The translations under genes were made by a program, and so were the position numbers. The notes beneath the pieces are model-generated. The model was not told the DNA's origin. It did no database searches and saw only the letters and a list, made by a program, of their open reading frames with translations. Source: Deltaproteobacteria bacterium UBA2221 (GTDB taxonomy: Bacteria; Desulfobacterota; Syntrophorhabdia; Syntrophorhabdales; WCHB1-27). Taken from it: a stretch of 7,596 nt of DNA. This document shows positions 5,151 through 7,596 of this stretch, piece after piece. The stretch covers positions 1-7,596 of the forward strand of contig DCUF01000051.1 in NCBI GenBank assembly GCA_002328485.1, written 5' to 3'. Within the stretch, counting starts at the first letter, position 1; every line of letters starts with the position of its first letter.

Positions 5151-6469
5151 GTTCCACCCTCCTTAGGTCTGGGTATAGCCCCTCTCAGTGAATTAGCATA
5201 ACCCTTGACGACCTTGAGTTCAACCAGGGAGCCGACCAGATCTTCGCTGCCCGCGAAATTGACAATCCTGTTTGTTCTCGTTCTCCCTGCAAACTCTTCA
5301 GGAGAGCTCTTACTCGAACCTTCCACCAATACCTCTACCGTTGACCCCTCCAACCCACAGTTCTTTTCCCTTGTTATGATTTTTTGGGTGGCCTGAAGCC
5401 CCTTGAGCCGTTCCATGGCAATCTCTCTCGGCACCCGGTCCGGCAGTGTAGCGGCACGTGTTTCAGGCCTCGGCGAATAACAGAAGGAAAAAAGGCCGTC
5501 AAATCTGACCTCTTCAACCAGCGCCTGGGTATCACTAAAATCCTGCCCTCTTTCACCGGGAAATCCGACGATGCAGTCGGCTGTAATCGCTATGCCTGGG
5601 CACTGCTTTCGTAAAGAATGAACCAGTCCCAGGTACTCCTCCGCCGTATAGCCCCTATTCATCAATCCAAGAATGCGGTTCGAACCCGATTGGAAAGGCA
5701 GATGTATCTGCTCGCAAAGCTTCTCGAGCCTGCCGAAACAACGGATAAGATCGGGCGACAGGTCCTTGGGGTGGGAGGTCACGAAGCGGATCCTCTCCAA
5801 CCCATCGATATCGTTTATCTTCTCCAGGAGCTGAGCGAAGGTGCAGTCGTCTGAGCCTTTGTTGTAGGAGTTCACGTTCTGACCCAGAAGCGTAACCTCG
5901 CGCACGCCCCCAGCGGCCAGCTCCTTCACTTCCTCAATGATATCGGAACTTTTTCTGCTCTTTTCACGACCCCTCACGTAAGGCACCACGCAGTAGCTAC
6001 AGAAGTTGTCGCACCCCTTCATGATAGTTACAAAGGAGCGAAGCCTCCCTTTTCCGCCAGGCCGGACGTGCAGCGAAGCCTCACAACCATTCTCGGAAAA
6101 ACTGAGGAGTTTTCTCTTTTCTGTTCTGGCTATCCGTATGGCCTCCTCAACCCGGTGAACATTTGAGGTACCCAGAGAGAAGTCTATAAAGGGAAGCTTC
6201 TCGAGGATATGTTCCTTCTCAAGCTGGGCCACGCAGCCCATGACGCCCAGGACGACCGTAGACTTTGCCTTGAGTCGGCGTAACCTCCCCATAAGGCTGT
6301 AGAATTTCTGCTCGGCCTTTTCCCTGACGCAGCAGGTATTGACGATCACCACATCCGCATCCGTCGCGGCCGATGCGGCCTCAAAACCGGCGACATGGAG
6401 AAGGTGCCTCACCTTCTCCATGTCGTGCTCGTTCATCTGACATCCGAAGTTTTCGATATGGTACTTCAC
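5144..6469 (-). CDS. miaB: tRNA-2-methylthio-N6-dimethylallyladenosine synthase
   Basis: MiaB is a radical-SAM methylthiotransferase that converts i6A37 to ms2i6A37 in tRNAs reading UNN codons. The 441-residue product has the three expected parts. The N-terminal UPF0004 domain carries the second-cluster cysteines C10 (FGCQMNE), C46 (NTCCVRE) and C79 (GVMGCVA). The radical-SAM domain carries C153, C157 and C160 in GCDNFCSYCVVPYVRGRE, then LGQNVNSY at 195-202 and VGFPGE at 301-306. A TRAM domain covers about 373-435, with GRTRTNRIV at 395-403. The start codon is GTG at 6469, overlapping the upstream stop in a GTGA quartet; the next methionine (M12) would lose C10, so GTG is right. Only AAGGG, placed close to the GTG, is available as Shine-Dalgarno, which suggests coupling. 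Codons 16-26 form a perfect palindrome (see the repeat at 6391-6425). I prefer MiaB over the MtaB or RimO relatives because of the VVPYVRGRE and NTCCVRE motifs. Confidence 0.95.
   Translation of the reverse strand: MKYHIENFGCQMNEHDMEKVRHLLHVAGFEAASAATDADVVIVNTCCVREKAEQKFYSLMGRLRRLKAKSTVVLGVMGCVAQLEKEHILEKLPFIDFSLGTSNVHRVEEAIRIARTEKRKLLSFSENGCEASLHVRPGGKGRLRSFVTIMKGCDNFCSYCVVPYVRGREKSRKSSDIIEEVKELAAGGVREVTLLGQNVNSYNKGSDDCTFAQLLEKINDIDGLERIRFVTSHPKDLSPDLIRCFGRLEKLCEQIHLPFQSGSNRILGLMNRGYTAEEYLGLVHSLRKQCPGIAITADCIVGFPGERGQDFSDTQALVEEVRFDGLFSFCYSPRPETRAATLPDRVPREIAMERLKGLQATQKIITREKNCGLEGSTVEVLVEGSSKSSPEEFAGRTRTNRIVNFAGSEDLVGSLVELKVVKGYANSLRGAIPRPKEGGTC
5157..5164 (-). promoter_or_regulatory. strong Shine-Dalgarno of the DUF151 gene, inside miaB
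   Basis: The minus strand reads AAGGAGGG 6 nt before the ATG at 5150. It is the best ribosome site in the window and also encodes the Lys-Glu-Gly near the MiaB C-terminus, so the DUF151 gene may be translated well independently of coupling. Confidence 0.8.
6355..6378. repeat. 7-bp inverted repeat downstream of the miaB hairpin
   Basis: CCGCATC at 6355-6361 pairs with GATGCGG at 6372-6378 around a 10-nt loop. It lies 12 nt past the 16-bp hairpin on the transcript. In GC-rich coding DNA a 7-bp match of this kind can be chance; it is listed because of its position next to the larger hairpin. Confidence 0.4.
6391..6425. repeat. perfect 16-bp inverted repeat with 3-nt loop in early miaB
   Basis: The arms CGACATGGAGAAGGTG (6391-6406) and its exact complement CACCTTCTCCATGTCG (6410-6425) are separated by 3 nt. 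The transcript would form a long uninterrupted hairpin beginning 44 nt after the miaB GTG start. It lies in codon register: codons 16-20 (Asp-Met-Glu-Lys-Val) are the reverse complements of codons 26-22 (Val-His-Leu-Leu-His), with codon 21 (AGG) as loop. A TTTT run follows four bases downstream of the stem on the transcript, too short and displaced for a standard terminator. The protein reads through without disruption. Confidence 0.92.
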
Positions 6470-7569
6470 TTACCCTTGACCACAAATTTTTTATCGAGTT
6501 TTCCAAGCTTCTGAACGATTCCGCCGTATTCAAGCTCGGAATAGGGCAACATAGCCAGTCCGGAAAACCCTTGCTGTCTGATCTCGGTCGCCTTTCTGGA
6601 CACCTGGGCCCGTACGTACTCCCAGTACGGGTGGTCAAAAGCATCGGCAGGCTCGGTCAGTTTGCCGTTGTGAACACAGAAGGCCAGGGCGGAGACAACA
6701 GGCGGGCCATCGAAAAAGGAGATGGTCGAATTCATCTTCACCGGCATAAGGGGTCCGGTGTGGCTCCCTCTCATAAAACCGGCAACATAGTGTCCAATAT
6801 TGAAGGGGTGGAGCATTTCACCGGTGGCGGGAAAAGCACCCTGGACACGCACCAGCATGACGGGGTCATCTTTACCGGTATATTTTCCGGCGATATTATG
6901 AAGCCGGGTCGTGCTCGCAACGGCAGCGATCTCGCCGGTCTCTCTCGAATAAACGGACTCTACGACAAAGCGTTCGTTGTCGCGCAGAAGGGCTGCAATG
7001 TCATACATCTCTTCCGGGGCATTCAGCTCGATCAGACGGTCACCTTCGGTATAGGCCACGTCCATGATACAGAACTTGAATCCCTTGGCCATATTCGGCG
7101 ACAGGATGAGTCCGGAGTTGTACATAGGGTCTGCAAAGGCCAGATAGACAGGAAGGTTATAGGCGCCAGGATCGGTCTTGTCTGCCGCAAAAAATAGAAA
7201 AGGCTCGTTCGGCCTCTCCTCGATCTCCATCTCTGCCACAGCAGGCCCCATACCTTTCACATTGCCAGAGAAGGAATCCTTCAGCAGATCCTGTCCGGCG
7301 CCGTACAGGCCCTGCTCCTTTGCGCACTCCGTTCCAGCCACAAAGGCATCCCACGCCAGTTTGTGCACCTCGTCGCTTCCGACGCCATGGGTGTGGGTCA
7401 TGAGGATAGCCACATCATCGCCGGTGTGGGAGACAAAAAAATCGTTGATGATACGCCCACACTGGCTCGCCACATGAGATTTCACGCATTCCAACAAGCG
7501 CTGGCTAGGACAGATATGGCCTCCGACGCTTCCGATGTCCGCTTTGATTATAGAGACGGTCGTCTTCAT
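6466..7569 (-). CDS. fbp: fructose-1,6-bisphosphate aldolase/phosphatase (class V)
   Basis: This bifunctional enzyme condenses dihydroxyacetone phosphate and glyceraldehyde 3-phosphate and then dephosphorylates the product to fructose 6-phosphate, driving gluconeogenesis one way. It is known from archaea and deep-branching or anaerobic bacteria. The 367-residue product shows family motifs throughout: TVSIIKADIGSVGGH at 4-18, GDDVAILMTH at 50-59, GAGQDLL at 90-96 and SFSGNVKGMGP at 99-109, EMEIEERPNEPF at 113-124, ADKTDPGAYNLP at 129-140, AGKYTGKDDPVM at 227-238, MRGSHTGPLMPV at 266-277, and FDGPP at 286-290. By pattern, Y230 and K233 correspond to the tyrosine and Schiff-base lysine of the aldolase site, and the acidic residues D11, D51, D52, D234 and D235 fit the metal cluster. 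I use ATG at 7569 (MKTTVS, the family's usual start) rather than the in-frame ATG at 7584, because GGAGGG stands 7 nt before 7569. It is the first gene visible; its stop overlaps the miaB GTG. Confidence 0.95.
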   Translation of the reverse strand: MKTTVSIIKADIGSVGGHICPSQRLLECVKSHVASQCGRIINDFFVSHTGDDVAILMTHTHGVGSDEVHKLAWDAFVAGTECAKEQGLYGAGQDLLKDSFSGNVKGMGPAVAEMEIEERPNEPFLFFAADKTDPGAYNLPVYLAFADPMYNSGLILSPNMAKGFKFCIMDVAYTEGDRLIELNAPEEMYDIAALLRDNERFVVESVYSRETGEIAAVASTTRLHNIAGKYTGKDDPVMLVRVQGAFPATGEMLHPFNIGHYVAGFMRGSHTGPLMPVKMNSTISFFDGPPVVSALAFCVHNGKLTEPADAFDHPYWEYVRAQVSRKATEIRQQGFSGLAMLPYSELEYGGIVQKLGKLDKKFVVKGK

Positions 7570-7576
7570 AGCTCTA

Positions 7577-7582
7577 CCCTCC
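7577..7582 (-). promoter_or_regulatory. Shine-Dalgarno that decides the fbp start
   Basis: The minus strand reads GGAGGG here, 7 nt before the ATG at 7569. The alternative in-frame ATG at 7584 overlaps this ribosome site and has only an A/T run (AAAAAATTTTCC) before it, so 7569 is the likely start. The remaining 12 nt to the window end are too short to judge a promoter. Confidence 0.8.
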
Positions 7583-7596
7583 ATGGAAAATTTTTT

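Noticed and set aside
6609..6631. Inverted repeat CCCGTAC / GTACGGG with 9-nt spacer inside fbp
   Set aside because: Only 7 bp, in the coding sequence for the C-terminal Pro-Tyr-Trp-Glu-Tyr-Val-Arg stretch, with an alternative shorter pairing; most easily explained by tyrosine and valine codon use.
6373..7197. 274-codon open frame on the plus strand opposite fbp and the start of miaB
   Set aside because: It lies wholly antisense to two well-supported genes, its translation resembles no family I recognise, and long antisense frames are common in GC-rich coding DNA.

Overview
The window is a compact block of core genes, all on the minus strand, so transcription runs from the right end (about 7570) to the left edge. 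No mobile element, CRISPR array, tRNA, rRNA or convincing intrinsic terminator is visible. The gene set points to an anaerobic, Desulfobacterota-like (former Deltaproteobacteria, syntroph or sulfate-reducer type) bacterium: cmk-ispH-rpsA order, a DUF151 nuclease-family gene after miaB, an archaeal-type fructose-1,6-bisphosphate aldolase/phosphatase, and a PHP phosphatase of a type I associate with methanogens and syntrophic bacteria. That placement is inference from gene content and moderate-to-high GC; no marker was compared by search.

In transcription order the genes are: FBP aldolase/phosphatase (7569-6466), miaB (6469-5144), a DUF151 bifunctional-nuclease family gene (5150-4653), a PHP-domain phosphatase (4632-3964), hisC (3967-2900), cmk (2903-2235), a 115-nt AT-rich intergenic region (2234-2120), ispH (2119-1295), and the first 427 codons of rpsA (1283 to the window edge). 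Four of the junctions are overlaps of 4 or 7 nt, the PHP gene follows after 20 nt and rpsA after 11 nt, which strongly suggests one translationally coupled operon, possibly with a second promoter before ispH. Two genes start with non-ATG codons at these overlaps (GTG for miaB, TTG for cmk).

Functionally the block mixes gluconeogenesis (FBP aldolase/phosphatase), tRNA modification (MiaB), amino-acid biosynthesis (HisC and perhaps the PHP phosphatase, the consecutive histidinol-phosphate steps), nucleotide metabolism (Cmk), isoprenoid precursor synthesis (IspH) and translation (S1). The shared theme is housekeeping anabolism rather than a single pathway.

The least expected structures are a perfect 16-bp inverted repeat with a 3-nt loop inside the start of miaB, lying exactly in codon register, and an imperfect 23-bp inverted repeat filling most of the cmk-ispH gap. 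I see no clear evidence of a previously undescribed defence or mobile system here.
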